Positions 45,226-57,800 of a DNA stretch of 64,000 nucleotides are shown in pieces. Position 1 is the first letter of the stretch, and the number at the start of each line of letters is the position of its first letter. The translations under genes were made by a program, and so were the position numbers. The stretch is from Brachionus plicatilis (lineage: Eukaryota > Rotifera > Eurotatoria > Ploima > Brachionidae), in NCBI GenBank assembly GCA_010279815.1, contig QEOQ01000207.1, forward strand, positions 468,962-532,961. Direction: 5' to 3'. The notes beneath the pieces are model-generated. The model worked only from the letters and a program-made list of their open reading frames with translations. It ran no database searches and had not been told where the DNA came from.

Positions 45226-47230
45226 CTAAATTTTTTTCTTCATATTTCTATTATTGTACAACAGTTGAAACGGCTTAATACAACACTTGATCACAGATGA
45301 GCGAACTGACGAAGTGGTGCTCGCCAGACTAATATTCCTGAACGATTGACTCTCAGAATAGATGAGCGACTCTCGGTCGATTTTTTTCATCGATTCCAGA
45401 GTCGATATTCTGGTCAAATTTTCACTCTCATTATTCTGACAGTCGCTTAGAAAATTGACTTTGACACTTTTGACCGGGGTGGACGTCAAGCCTTGTCGGG
45501 CCTCGACCAGAGTGTCGTCCTTGAAGCCAACATTGGCCGACTGATACTCGTGGTTGTCAATGGTTCTGGGCCCAGGCAGGTCATACTCATTTTCGTCGTC
45601 AAACTGGGCCGACGATGAAAAGTAGTCTGATATTTTGTTGCTATCTTTGGACAGCAGCTTCATCAGCTTGTTGCTATTGGCCTCCAGGTCGATCAGAATA
45701 TTTTCAAAGTAAGAGTTGTCTATCATTTTGGGTGTGGATGTTTTTTGGCAGTGTTTGACTGGAGTTGACGATTCTTTGGGCTCGAAAATTGTCTGATTTT
45801 CGGACACTTCATTTTTGTGATTTATCACTAGGAATTGGTCTTTGAGCGAGTCTGTGTTGCAAAATTTGTCCGAAAAATGACTAGGGCTGGATATGCTTGA
45901 TAGGGTGTTCATTTTTGGGTCTTTGATTTTGAGCTCGTTTAGCTTGCCGGGCAAGGTCTTGTATGGATAGAAAATTGAGTTGAAGTCATACTTGGGCCTT
46001 GGTTTGCGGCTGTGTTGGCTGGCCTTGACCGGAGTTAGATTGAAAGCCATATTTTTGAATTTGGAGCTGCGGCAACTGGTGCAAGTGCTGAATTTGGCCG
46101 AGTATTCGTCAGTAGTGGTGGTGGTGGTGGTGGTGGTCTGTTTGGCGACTATTTGATAGCCAAAGTTTCGGTTGGAATTTTTGCGCACGCGAATCGACTT
46201 GAATTTGATGGGGTACTGGCAGCTTGAATGGTAGGACGAGGTTGGATAGGTGAAAGTGCTCGATTGGGTGAAGCTGGAACACGAGCTCGTCGAAATCGAG
46301 TCCAAGTCGCTGTGTTTGGTCTTGGGGCGGCTTTTGCGACACATTTTTTTTGTTGAGCGATTTTTTTTAGATTTTTTGGCAGTCGAGTTCAAGCATGGCA
46401 CAAAGTCAACAGACCGGTAGTCCAGGTCCCGTGTGCACAGTGTTGACATCGATGAGGAGATGTTCAAGTTTTTGAGTGAGTTGCGGCAAGCGTTCAGTGC
46501 TGTTTGCAGGTCGAATAGTTCGCATTTCATTTCATTCTAGGAAAAAAAATTTTTAATTTTTTTAAAATTAAATAAAATTTTTTTTTTTAAATTTAAATAA
46601 AAAATATTTTTTAAATTTAAATAGAAAATATTTTTTTCAATTTAAATTTTTTTTTGTTTAATATCTAAAATATTTCATTAAATTTAAATAAAAAATATTT
46701 TTTTAAATTTAAATAAAAATATTTTTTTTAATTTAAATAAAAAATATTTTTTTCAATTTAATTTTTTTTTTGTTTAATATCTAAAATATTTCATTAAATT
46801 TAAATAAAAAAAAATTTTTTGCAATTTAAATAAAAAAATTTTTTAAATTTAAATTAAAAATATTTTTTTTTTGATTTAAATAAAAAATATTTTTTTCAAT
46901 TTAAATCTTTTTTTGTTAAATATCTAAAATATTTCATTAAATTTAAATAAAAAATATTTTTTTCAATTTAAATCTTTTTTTGTTAAATATCTAAAATATT
47001 TCATTAAATTTAAATAAAAAAAATTTTATTAAATTTAAATTTTTTTTTGTTTAGTATCTAAAATATTTCATTAAATTTAAATAAAAAAATTTTTTTAAAT
47101 TTAAATAAAAAAAATTTTTTTTAATTTAAATAAAAAATTTAAGAAAAAAAAATACCATTTCGTTCTGACATTCTTGGAGCAGATAGGTGATTTTTTTGGA
47201 CGGACGCTTCTTTCGTTGAATTAGAGTCAT
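45226..47230 (-). CDS. Uncharacterised protein with N-terminal coiled coil and TPVK motifs
   Basis: Two exons on the minus strand, 47230-47156 and 46536-45226, joined in phase 0, give 461 aa. The family is not recognised. Residues about 14-45 (LLQECQNEM, then NEMKCELFDLQTALNACRNS) look like a coiled coil. The rest is Ser/Thr/Lys-rich and probably disordered, with basic blocks near 55-75, a nine-Thr run (46111-46137), and an acidic patch (FDDENEYDLPGP). Three TPVK motifs (LTPVKAS, STPVKHC, STPVKSV) fit the full CDK phosphorylation consensus and STPKM is a partial fourth, which suggests a cell-cycle-controlled cytoskeletal or centrosomal protein; that is inference. No signal peptide or membrane segment. 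A TATA-like TATAAAA lies about 50 bases upstream of the start. Confidence 0.7.
46537..47155 (-). repeat. Intron made of AT-rich tandem units
   Basis: The 619-bp intron is almost wholly variants of AAATTTAAATAAAAAATATTT and TAATATCTAAAATATTTCAT, in about 6 irregular units of roughly 90-110 bp. Confidence 0.7.
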
Positions 47231-47278
47231 TGTTGAACGAGGGAACAAAAGAACTCGACTAGCTTTGATATCAAGTTT

Positions 47279-47285
47279 TTTTATA
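47279..47285 (-). promoter_or_regulatory. TATA-like box of the 45226-47230 gene
   Basis: Minus-strand TATAAAA, about 49 bases upstream of the ATG at 47230. Confidence 0.35.
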
Positions 47286-48724
47286 CAAAATAAAAACAAG
47301 ACAAGCAAATAATTATAGTTGCACTAATTGCAATTATTGACTTTAATACACCTTTAATATCTAAATATTTTTTGATAGAGGAAAAAAAAAATTAGTTTTA
47401 ATCCCACATTTTAATACCTTTGTTTGAGTCTAGTAGTTAACTTTTATTTTGATTAGATTCTAATTAAAGGTATGCTTAGTATTTACTTTTGCTTCTTTAC
47501 TCATTAAGTTTTGTTTTAGCAGCTTTAATTGATAAATAGAAAAAATACGCAAAGATCAATGTTCAAAGACTTGCATTGCTGTTCCTGTGAGGTGTTGTTT
47601 GTTTCGACACCGCACGATTGTAAATTTATACAGCTTTAAAGGTATAATATAACCTGAATGAGTTGAGTCCGGAGAGAAAAGATTTTTTTAAGTTTTATCA
47701 TTTATCGTGTTTTTATTACGCAAAATGATACAGCTGATATCTAAGTTGATATTTTTGCTTCCCAGCTGAGTGTTGTTGTATTTATTTTGCGTTGAGTATA
47801 AATTGTTGATATATGTTTGATTCAGCATTATTGTCAAAATTAATTATTCAATCAATTTGGCATTTAATTAGAAGCATTGATTGCACCAGAATTGAGCTCT
47901 TCGTCAAACCAGAACCATCAATTTTTTTTTTTCAATTTTATTACCTATTTGTAACCTTAAGATAAAAAAAAAATGAAATATTAAGAAAACATTGATTTAG
48001 ATTTGAAAGCTAATAGGCTCGTTAGATTAAAGGTTGGCTGGCTAAAAAAATAAAAATAAATTTTTAACCAGATTATTTTATGAGAAAAGCCGGCAAGAAG
48101 CGGTATCAATCATTAAAATCAAATTATCGCTAATTTAAATAAAATGAATGTGACACTAAAATAAATTATTTTAAATAGTTTATTCAATAATTAGAACATT
48201 TGTGCCTCGGGGAATATCGCTTTTTCAGAGGCTTTGAAAAAAAAATTTTTTTTCAAGAAAGTCTTTTTCGAATTTTCAAGAGAAATGCGGCTTTAAAGCT
48301 TTGAGATTTATGTGAAAAATAAAAAGTTTTTTTTTTTAATTTTACATTTGATTTAACGCTATAAATTGGATTTAAAAAAAAATTGGAAAATAATTATTTT
48401 ATTTTAATTTTTAAAAAAGCGATGCAGCTAATGTTCAAAATTCTTCTAAGTTGAAAAAAAAATTCGTTAAATAATTTTTATTTTAATAAAGAATTTTATT
48501 AATCTTTATAACAAAAAAAAAATTCTAATAAATAAAAATGAAAAAATTATGTCATTAAAAAATGTTCTTTTTTTTTACATCACTGAAATGAAAGGAATCT
48601 TTAATCAAAATTTAAATATGTTGAAAAGCTTCAAAATAATTTATAGGATTTGAAAATATTTGTATCGAAGCTAAAAAGAGCAATGTTAGACTAATCAAAC
48701 AAATAAAAAATAAAAGTTTGTTAG
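47286..48724. other. Intergenic DNA, nothing recognised
   Basis: Upstream flank of the 45226-47230 gene. The first 600 bases are less homopolymeric than the rest. No coding frames or repeats are evident. Confidence 0.4.
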
Positions 48725-48732
48725 ATAGATTT

Positions 48733-49413
48733 GGCATCTTGAAGTTGATGATCAATTCAAAAAATCATTTCAATTCAAAAAGTTTATCCTTAGATATTAA
48801 AATAAATCTTTGATTTACAGTGGTGTTACGATAACTGTATTTTACTATTTTTTACTATATTTTTCGTAAAATATAGTAAAAAATAGTAAAAATCAAAATG
48901 TCCAAAAAAAACCGAAATTTTGACATTTTTTGAAAATTTTTGTTTTTTTTTTTAGTTTTTTATTTTTAAATAAAAAAAAAATTGTAAGTTTTACTTTTTT
49001 TTACCTTTTTTTACGTAAATTATGGTAAATTTTGATTAAAAAGAGAATATACATTTTTAACTGATTTTTTTATACAAAATATTTAATCGCTAATATTTAT
49101 AAAATTTTAAAAAAACTTCTAAAATATAAAATAATGATTCGACCATCCATCTTCTTTCTCAATAACAATTTTAATTACCTTAGTTCAAATTGTTTATTAA
49201 TTTAATTTTAAGCTGTGTTTTTATAGTTATAAAAATTCTTACTTTTTTTAAGTGATTTATATAATTCTGACACTTTTCGGGAGTTGATGTTTTTTAAAGC
49301 AAAGCATGTTACATTACAATTTTTAAAATTAAACCAAAGATTTATTTTAATATCCAAAGATAAATTTTTGAATTGAAATGATATTTTGAATTGATCATCA
49401 ACTTCAAGATGCC
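48733..49413. mobile_element. GGCATCTTGAAGTT transposon with 8-bp TSD
   Basis: A 681-bp element with ~80-bp terminal inverted repeats beginning GGCATCTTGAAGTTGATGAT. It is flanked on both sides by ATAGATTT (48725-48732 and 49414-49421), an exact 8-bp target duplication as for hAT-type elements. The interior from 48819 (TACAGTGGTGTTACG and ATAGTAAAA inverted runs) looks like a second, mariner-like MITE nested inside. No transposase frame. Confidence 0.85.
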
Positions 49414-49770
49414 ATAGATTTTGGGACTTAGGGCTGAATAAATGGAAGGAATTGAACACAAAACAATACTTTTTTGACATGTCAGCTAATAAAAAAGGAT
49501 TGTTATTATATCTTGAAATATTTTTCTAAATAAAAATATATGTAAAAGAAATATTCAAATTTTGTGTTGAAAAGTTCTGAGATGTGAGGAAGAATTTTAA
49601 TATTGTTGAGAGTAGATTTTTGGCATGCGGAATGAGTTTTTTATTTGATAATAGTTTTTTGTAGGCACAACAATAATTAAAAGAAAATTCTTTTGATTTT
49701 GGCAAGGAGGCATTCTAGGAAGAGTTGATGACGTGTCTGAAAAAACCTTGGTACGTAGTGAAAAAAGAAA
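49414..49770. other. Intergenic spacer
   Basis: AT-rich, nothing recognised apart from the target duplication at its left edge. Confidence 0.35.
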
Positions 49771-49815
49771 AGTATCCATCTATGGATACGCTTGGTTTGT
49801 GGTTCAAAACTAGTC
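49771..49815 (+). mobile_element. Old fragment of the RTE-like element
   Basis: GGATACGCTTGGTTTGTGGT (49786-49805) and its flanks match, in inverse orientation, the block ACCACAAACCAAGCGTATCT of the copies at 31432 and 37398. Only about 45 bases are preserved. Confidence 0.6.
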
Positions 49816-49829
49816 AAAATAATAATTGA

Positions 49830-50350
49830 AAAAAAAACAAAAAAACGCATAATTCGACATTTTTCAAAAGGCGCTGGTGACCTGGATTTTTCCGTCACCC
49901 TAAATACCGAGACAAATATGGAAAGTACTCTTAATTTCCTTGCTTTTGGCTTTTACAGATCGAAAAAAGCTCAAAAATTGACAAAGTTATACCACTTCAA
50001 AGTAGGTGACTCTGATCAAAAAAGCAAGATTTCAAATCTTTGCAATTTTATCACCTTTGAAGCTAGAGAAGTGACCAACGGCTCAAATTCAAGAGTTCGA
50101 GGTCCTCTACAACATACTTTTTACCTGAGTCGAAAAACTCAACAAATACAGAAATACGCGCCTTTGAAAAAGTCAAAAAAACGCATTTTTCGACATCTTT
50201 CGTAAGTCGCTGGTTACTTGAATTTTCCATGAGTACCCATCTTTCTCAATTTTTGATCAAATTCTATGTCTAATACACCAAGATAAATATTATCTCTCTA
50301 ATTTTTTCAACCTTTTTACAGACTGAAAAAAATTTAGTATTTACAAAGTA
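49830..50350. repeat. Diverged tandem pair, unit ~335 bp
   Basis: AAAAAACGCATAATTCGACA ... GCGCTGGTGACCTGGATTTT at about 49838 recurs as AAAAAACGCATTTTTCGACA ... GTCGCTGGTTACTTGAATTT at about 50167. TTTTTACAGAYYGAAAAAA then occurs about 120-130 bases after each. The 137-aa frame spanning the first unit (49792-50205) has low-complexity, repeat-like composition and is probably not a gene. Confidence 0.55.
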
Positions 50351-50569
50351 ATGGTCATTTTAAATCTATTGGTTCTTTTCAAAAATTAAACCTTTGGAAG
50401 GGCCTAGCTCTTTCAATTTAATAGCATTAAGAGAAAATAATTTACGAATAAATCCAAAACAATGAAGCTGGTTCGCAAAATCGACAAAATCATTTTTCCA
50501 TATATTTTCCAAAACTCAATAGAAACAGATCTAGTTAAAAAATGAGAAGATAAATACGTAGATCCGCGT

Positions 50570-50960
50570 TACACAATAGAGCTTCAAAAATTTCTTGGAT
50601 TTCCAGGATTTTATAGACGATTTATCAAGTACTTTGCAAAAATTGCATCACCACCTTACGCACTATTCAAGGAAAGACAAGAAATGGAACTGGTCAGAAT
50701 AATTTATAAATTCTTTTAAAATATTAAAAAATAAAAAAATTAACGATCCAATTCTAAAGCAATCAGATTTATCAAAATCCTTCAAATTAATAACTGATGC
50801 GTCAAATTTTGCCAATTTGAAATTTTAGCTTTAGAGATGACGAAGAACGAGAACACGTCGTATGTTATGCCTAATGTATAATGAAAAAAAATATTTTTGA
50901 CGCATGCGGTGTAAATTAAGAATGTTTAAACATTGGCGAGATGTTATTTATTGCCTGCGC
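50570..50960 (+). mobile_element. Ty3/gypsy LTR retrotransposon pol fragment
   Basis: Encodes ELQKFLGFPGFYRRFIKYFA, then PILKQSDLSKSFKLITDASN and later EREHVVCYA. These are the ordered blocks at the reverse transcriptase to RNase H junction of gypsy pol. The frame is broken several times and no LTR is seen. It is a dead remnant. Confidence 0.8.
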
Positions 50961-51847
50961 CAAAGCTGGGTTTCGGGTTCTAAGGCTGCAATATCGAACG
51001 AGGAAATACGGTACTTTAAATATTTTTTTTTAAATCACAATATTAATTTAATAATTTAATGATGTACTAGAATGATTTTTGAATACTTAAAAATTTTATT
51101 GATTCCAAAATTAGTCTATTGATAACACTTTTTTTAAAAAATTAAATAATTTTAATTACTGAAAATAAAATTTTTTATCACTCCGATAACACAATGGTCA
51201 ATAATTTTTAAAAGTCACAAGTCTCAAGTCAAGTCCAAGTCCGGACTTTAAAATTTTTGAATACTGAAGAAGAAATTTATGCTAAAATTGCAACAAAATT
51301 CTGTTATATGGAAAATCTATTGCATTAGACAGCCCAAGAGTATAAAAATTTTTAATATGAAGCCTGATCTAGCAATTTAAAAAAAAATTCTGTACTTGGA
51401 CTTTTTTTTGGTACTTTTAAACAACTCTGGATAACACTACCGGATACTCCCGAATATTTTAACTTATCTTTTAAAAATCAAAACAGGAAAACTTTGTTAG
51501 TTCAACTATATACTCCTTGTTGCTTTAGCAGTATTTTTTCAGCTTGAATATTTAAAATTCTTTCACATTTTTTAGAAATTAATTTTATTTTTATTTTAAT
51601 TGTTTGAAATTTAAAAATATTACAATACAAATTTCACATCTTTTTTTTTTTATTTTTGGAAATAAGATTCAGAGTTAAATAGAAAGATATGATTTTATAA
51701 TTAAATTTTTTTAAAAAATTGCTTAAATTTACATTAAAAAAAAATTTCCAAATTAATGGCAGTAAATAAAAAAAATCTTATTTTTTGAAAAAAGCGATTT
51801 AAATTTACAAATTGGCTAAAATAATCGAGTTGTTATAAACGGAGCGT
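50961..51847. other. 3' flank of ADAM10
   Basis: AT-rich, between the gypsy fragment and the ADAM10 stop codon at 51848. Nothing recognised. Confidence 0.4.
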
Positions 51848-54800
51848 CTATGCATCAATCGAGGATGTCTCGGTACTTGATTTCTTTCTCATTTTCTGAT
51901 TTTTATCATTTCCATGCGGCATTCTGCTTATTAATTCTGACTTGTGCTTATTTGGTGACAGACTCTTATGCTTGGACTTTTTATCCTGATGCAGTCTCTT
52001 TGGCTCTTCGAGCCGCTTAAGCTCCGATCTGTGGTGACCTTGTTCGGCCGATTTCGACCTGTTCGATTTGTCACCCAATTTTTTCTCATGACTAGATTTT
52101 ATCGGGTGCAATGGATGATTCTGGCTGTAATAATGAATCGGCTCATTGCTCCGATTCCTCTTTTTGCTTGCAGATTTTACCGCTTGCAGCGCTTCCTTGG
52201 TTTTTTTTGCCGGTTTTTCCTCCTTTTGATATTTAGACGCTTTCTCGTTTATGACCTGTGGTCGACTTGGCTTTGACCCTTCCGAGGACTTGTTGCGGCT
52301 TTGGTGGTGATGCCAGTGTGGATGTGGAATCTTAAATTTAAAAAATTATCAATTAATTTTTAAATCCAGTCTCACAAGGAGCATTAGTTTGGGTTTTTTT
52401 ATAGTTAGTTTAGCATTAGTTTTTACCGAATTTATGAGAAAAAAGTTGTATTTGTAGTCGTAGGAGTTAACCTTGGTTCATTTAAGACACCTATCTGAAA
52501 AAATAGTTTTTCTTTGATGCAGAGAATTTGACTAAAAAGCAGAGTTGATTTTAAGTCTCAAGTCATTTATTTAAAAAAAATTTTTTTTACAAGTCAAGTC
52601 ATTTGCTTTGAAATTTTATTTAAAATGAGTTTTTTAAACTGAAGCCATTTAATTCTATCCATAAAACGCGGATTGCGGAATTTTTTAGCGGAATTTTGCA
52701 TAAAATTATTCAGTTTTAATCAGCAATTTGACCTCTTAAAACCGGACTTCCTCAATTTAGTTGGTCAGAATTTTTATGCGGAATATCCGGATTAAAAAAA
52801 ATTATCATTAAATAATTCTCAATCATTAATTTTAAAAATAAATTTAACTTAAAAATTAGTCGAACGTAATAGATGGCTAATAATTACAGTCTATCCTCAA
52901 TTTTGTGACACGTCTGCATCAAAAGAAAAACGTGGCACAAAATCAAAAAGTCACAAATTCAAGTATAAATAAAAAGAGTATTAAAAAATTTTATTTACAA
53001 TTTAATCTTTAAATCCAAACTAATTTTTTTAAATAATATAATCAAAAAAACAATTCAACATAATATTCTCCCTATTTTGAATGATTCTCACTACATTCGT
53101 ATGACTTTTAAGACCAAATTTTTCGGTATTTTATGAATTTTCCCCCTCTAAATTTTCCCCCCGTAAAAATTCCCCCGTAAATTTTTCCCCTTTTTTTTTT
53201 CTACCCCTTTATTTTTTCCACCGTAAATTTTCCCCTTTTTTTATTTTCCCCTTTACTGAAATTCCCCTTTTTAAAAAGTTAATTCTATGAACAATATTAT
53301 TTTTTTAAATCTTCTTTAGAAAAAATTTTACTGGTCACAATATATAATTTGATTTTTGAAAAAACAGACAAAAAAATATATTATTTGATTATATTCTTAA
53401 ATTTTTAAAATGGTAAAAGTTAAATTTGTAAACAAAAAATTAAAAATTTCAAATTTGAATTTTAAAATAAATATAAATTATAAAAAATGAAATTATCGAA
53501 TTTACTTAAATTTTTACGAGTAAATATTAATTAATTGAATTAGCACAAAGGTGTTTATCAGGAATTATTGAAAAAATTATCAAAAAATTGCTAACTTTTT
53601 TAAGAAAAAGTACCTAAATTTTATAATTATAATAAAGTAATGTTCCGCTTTTTGTTTCTTCCAAAATTTACGAAAAATAAAGTAAATTTACAAAAGTTGA
53701 GAATCACAAGTTTTCCAAACTACGTAAAATTAGGTAAATTTTCTACATTTACGTAATTTGCTGTAAAAAAAAATGTCCAAATGATTTACGAGCTTTGACC
53801 TCTTTTTTATTTCTTTCGTGGTTTAGGAACTTGATTTAATTTTTAAATTAATCTTTTTATAATTTACAAAAATCTTGATCATAAATTAAATAAAAGAAAA
53901 AATCAATTAAATTTTTATTTTATAATTAGCTCACTCAAAAGACGCCAAAGCTCTTAAATTATTTGTACTTTTTTGTTTTTACATCAATTTAAGTAAATGT
54001 AGAAAATTTATGATTTTCTTCATTTGTAAATTTACTTTATTTTTCGTAAAAAAATAATTTTTTAATGTTTAACTAATTTTGAGCCTACTGGAAAAAAGTT
54101 GTTAATTTTTTTATTATTTTTTTCTGTTCTTTGGCACTGAATTTCACAAAAGCTGACTATGACTTAATTTTTGTGACTTGGACTTTAACTTGTGACTCAA
54201 GAGCAAGTCTGCAAAAAAGGAAAAAAAGCTACCAACCCTTTTAATTGGTCGTCTTAGAGTCTCGGTTATCTTGAGGGCAGGCGGTTTTCGCGGATTACTT
54301 GACGGTGTGTGCACCGAGCAGACTTTTATGAAAGCTATCATGAACACAATTAGTCCGACTACAATGAGAGACGCTGCCCACCAATAGGTTGTTATCCACA
54401 TGCGAATAGAAGACAGAGTTTTTGGATCTAGGAGCACGTTTTTTAGCCGGACCAAAGGTCCTTCGGCGTCAACAGCTCTGCACTTTGAGAATATGTCACA
54501 GTAGCCCTGGGTGCCCACACATGGTGAGCCTGGTTTAAGGATCAAACCATTTGAATTGTTCTTGTTTTTCATTTCGGCTATTTCAAATGAGTCCGTGCAA
54601 ATGTTTCCGGTTTTTTGACCAATGCATGCCAGGTGGCATAAAATTGACTTGTCTTGGGTTTTGTCTTTTAGGTCGCCTTCTATAAAACACTGCTGCATTT
54701 CGTACTTTTCACATATTGATCCGGAGCATATTCCCAATCTGCAAACTTGGGTACCCGAATTGCACTCGGTCTTGTCCTTTTTGAAAAAAGCTGGATTGTC

Positions 54801-57800
54801 GCGGGGACATGAAGCGTTCTTGCCGGAACAAAACACACTCGTCAAGCACTCGTTGCTGTTCATGCAGATGGTTTCATTGGATGCGAAATTGCAAGAGTTG
54901 TCACAGCATGGACCTTGGCTCGGACTGCACGCTTTTCCTGGTCTCAGCTTGCATTTGTTTATCTCTTGGCTAGCGTCTATGCAGCATGCTTCCTTGCAAT
55001 CTGTTCCATAGCCACAATCGCATTCTTCGCCCTCTTCAACTATGCCATTACCACACAACGAACCACTGTACTCTTTAAAAGAATGGTATAATTTCTTTTT
55101 GGAAATTTTTGGTCGAAAATGGTTTATCATTTTATCTTTTTTCTTATCTACTTTAACCTTTTTTTATTTTTATTTGTTCAAAAAAATTTAAATAAATAAT
55201 TTAAAAAAAGAACATTTGACACTAATGTATTTTTTTGAAAATATTGTTCTATTATATATATTATAAATATATATAGTATTATATTATATAATTATTATAA
55301 ATAATATTATATAATTTTTTTCGGATTGTGCAAAAATGGTTCTGCAAAAAGTACAATATTGTACAAATTTGAACAAAAGAATTCCAAGCTCTGCAAAAAC
55401 TCTGCAAAAACTCTGCAATTTTCTGTAAAATGCACACCATTAAAAAATGTTTGATTAAAAAATGCAATAAATTGCAGAGTTTTTGCAGAGCTTGGAATTC
55501 TTTTGTACAAATTTGTACAATATTGTACTTTTTGCAGAACCATTTTTGCACAATTAGAAAAGAAATTATAAAGTTTTTACTTTTTGTACTGTAATTTTTG
55601 TACTAAAATTTCACATTGCCTAAAAAAATGAATTTAACGAAAATTATCCAAACAGATCGTATTAGAATTCGATCAGTGTTTGGAAAAAGAACTACTTGGG
55701 AATTATTTGAGTGGCGCTACCAGATAAGGTGAACTGAAAAATCATGCTTTATGATACTTTTTGAAATTCAATTCATTTAGATTTTTAAGTGAGCAAACTG
55801 AATATGGTTATTCGATGCAATATAAATGGGTTAGAATATATTTATTATCACTTATCATATTTAAAATTTTGTAAACCAAAAAATGCTTCAATAAAATTCA
55901 TTTATAGATATAAAAATAAACATTTAAGATGGTGAATGGAGAGAAGAAGATTTTATTTGACAAAATTTAATTTTAAGAGTTTAAATATTAAACGTTGTTT
56001 TAATGTTAAAACTTCAAAATACTAAAAATTAAAAAAAATAAATGAATAGTCATCTGATTTTTTTTTGTATAATCTATTTAATTGTATGATTTTCAATTTT
56101 TTTTTGTTATTGGATCAAAAAATTTGATCATTTAATTTTATTTAAGATTATTGATTTAAACTTTTTTTATTTTTCAGTTATGTTGTTCATTAAATGTCTT
56201 CTAATAGATTTGGATAATTTTGTTTACTTTTCAAGAAGCATTAAATTCAATAAAAAATAAATGTGACTAAAAAATATCAAAAATGTAATTTAAACGAAAA
56301 ATTAATATTTTCACAGAAATCATAACTCCGAAAAAATTAAAATTTTCTAATTTTAATTCATTTTTAATATATTTTAATTGATTTAATCTATAAAGTATAT
56401 TAATTATATGAATGTTGATAAAATTTGAATTTTTTTTAATTTAACTAACCAGTATTAGACCAGTCCAACTAAACATTCTAATTTTGAGAGCTAGAAATTG
56501 AACTGGTATTAGGACCGTCCGATTGTTATTTTTTCCAATAAATAAATTTGTAGCTTAATGATAAATCTAACTTATACAGTACTGATTTTTTCGAGTGGTT
56601 TTACCAAAATTTTAGTAAATTTACGGGAATTCCGGTAATTTTGCGTAAAATCGAAAAAGTGAAAAACAGTAAATTTACCGGAATTCCCGTAAATTTACCA
56701 GAATTTAACGGATTTTAGGTAAAATTACTTAAAAACGAAAAGGGCCAAAAAAATCCAAATTTTTGCAATATTTTCACTTTTTTTAGATTTTTTTCAAAAT
56801 TAATAAAAAATTTTAAATAAAAAAAAAAGTATTTTTTTAAGGAAATTTTCGTAAATTTTTATTGATTTTAGTGAAAAATAGTAAAAAAAGTAAAAAAAAG
56901 TTAAAAAAAAAGAAAAATTTAAATCAAGTTTTTTCAATATTGAAATTATTAGATACATATATTTTAGTGATTTGACCAGTCGCCATTTTTCTCAATTACA
57001 ATTTCAATTACCTAATTTATCAAAGTTAATATTTTAAAAGGCCAAAAACTTTAATTTAAATTTCAACCTTTTTCAGATGATTTATATTTACTACATTTGT
57101 AAAATTACCGGAATTCCCGTAAATTTACTAAAATTTTGGTAAATTCGCGTAAATTTTGGTAAAACCACTCGAACAAATCAGTACTGTATTAGAATTAAAA
57201 ATTTTAAAAATAAAAAGTTTATAATCTGTACAAGACTAAATAAATTTTTTTGCAAAAAAATAGCTATAATATTCAAAATTGGATTAGATAAAATAAGATT
57301 TAATTTTAATATTTATCCATTTATCTTTTAAAATTTTTTTCTGACAAGTTTAGAAGAAAGGCCTACATTTCTTTCATCAGCTAATTTTTTTTACCAGTAG
57401 AACAATCTTTTTTTAGAAAATCTATTTATTTCTAAGTGCAAATCAAATTTTCATTATTTTATTTATTTGTTCGTCTGTACCGAACTAAAGCTTATTTAGA
57501 TTGAAAAATAAAATAACAATTTTCTGATAAAAAAAATTATCTCAAAAAATATATATGGCTGATTAAAAAAAATTTTTTTCTTAATTTAAATGTTTTCTCA
57601 CATGATTTTGAATTATGAGAAACAAAAATGGAGTGATTACAAATAATTAAGATCTTACGCTTAAAGCAGAATTTAGGTCCAGCAATTAAATTGTGAACAA
57701 TAGGTCCCATTTGATCGCGACTACATGTGGAAAAATTCCTGTTATTTTTGTCAGTGCCAGTGGTGGCACGTCTGTACATGATGTAATTTCCACCTCTGCT

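Larger units (their letters stand above)
52331..54236 (-). other. Intron 5 of ADAM10
   Basis: 1.9 kb. Holds a C-tract array (53142-53267) and a foldback element (about 53640-54055), described separately. The rest is AT-rich. Confidence 0.6.
55073..57658 (-). other. Intron 4 of ADAM10
   Basis: 2.59 kb, bounded by GTAAGA at 57658 and AG at 55074-55073. Contains two palindromic elements (55315-55622 and 56577-57186), an AT dinucleotide-rich stretch at 55250-55312, and a LINE/SINE 3' end near 57445-57505. Confidence 0.8.

Noticed and set aside
46111..46137. GGT/CAC microsatellite as a separate repeat
   Set aside because: It encodes the poly-Thr run inside the 461-aa protein in frame, so it belongs to the coding sequence.
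49792..50205. 137-aa frame as a gene
   Set aside because: It coincides with the first unit of a diverged tandem repeat and lacks recognisable domains. The second unit does not keep the frame.
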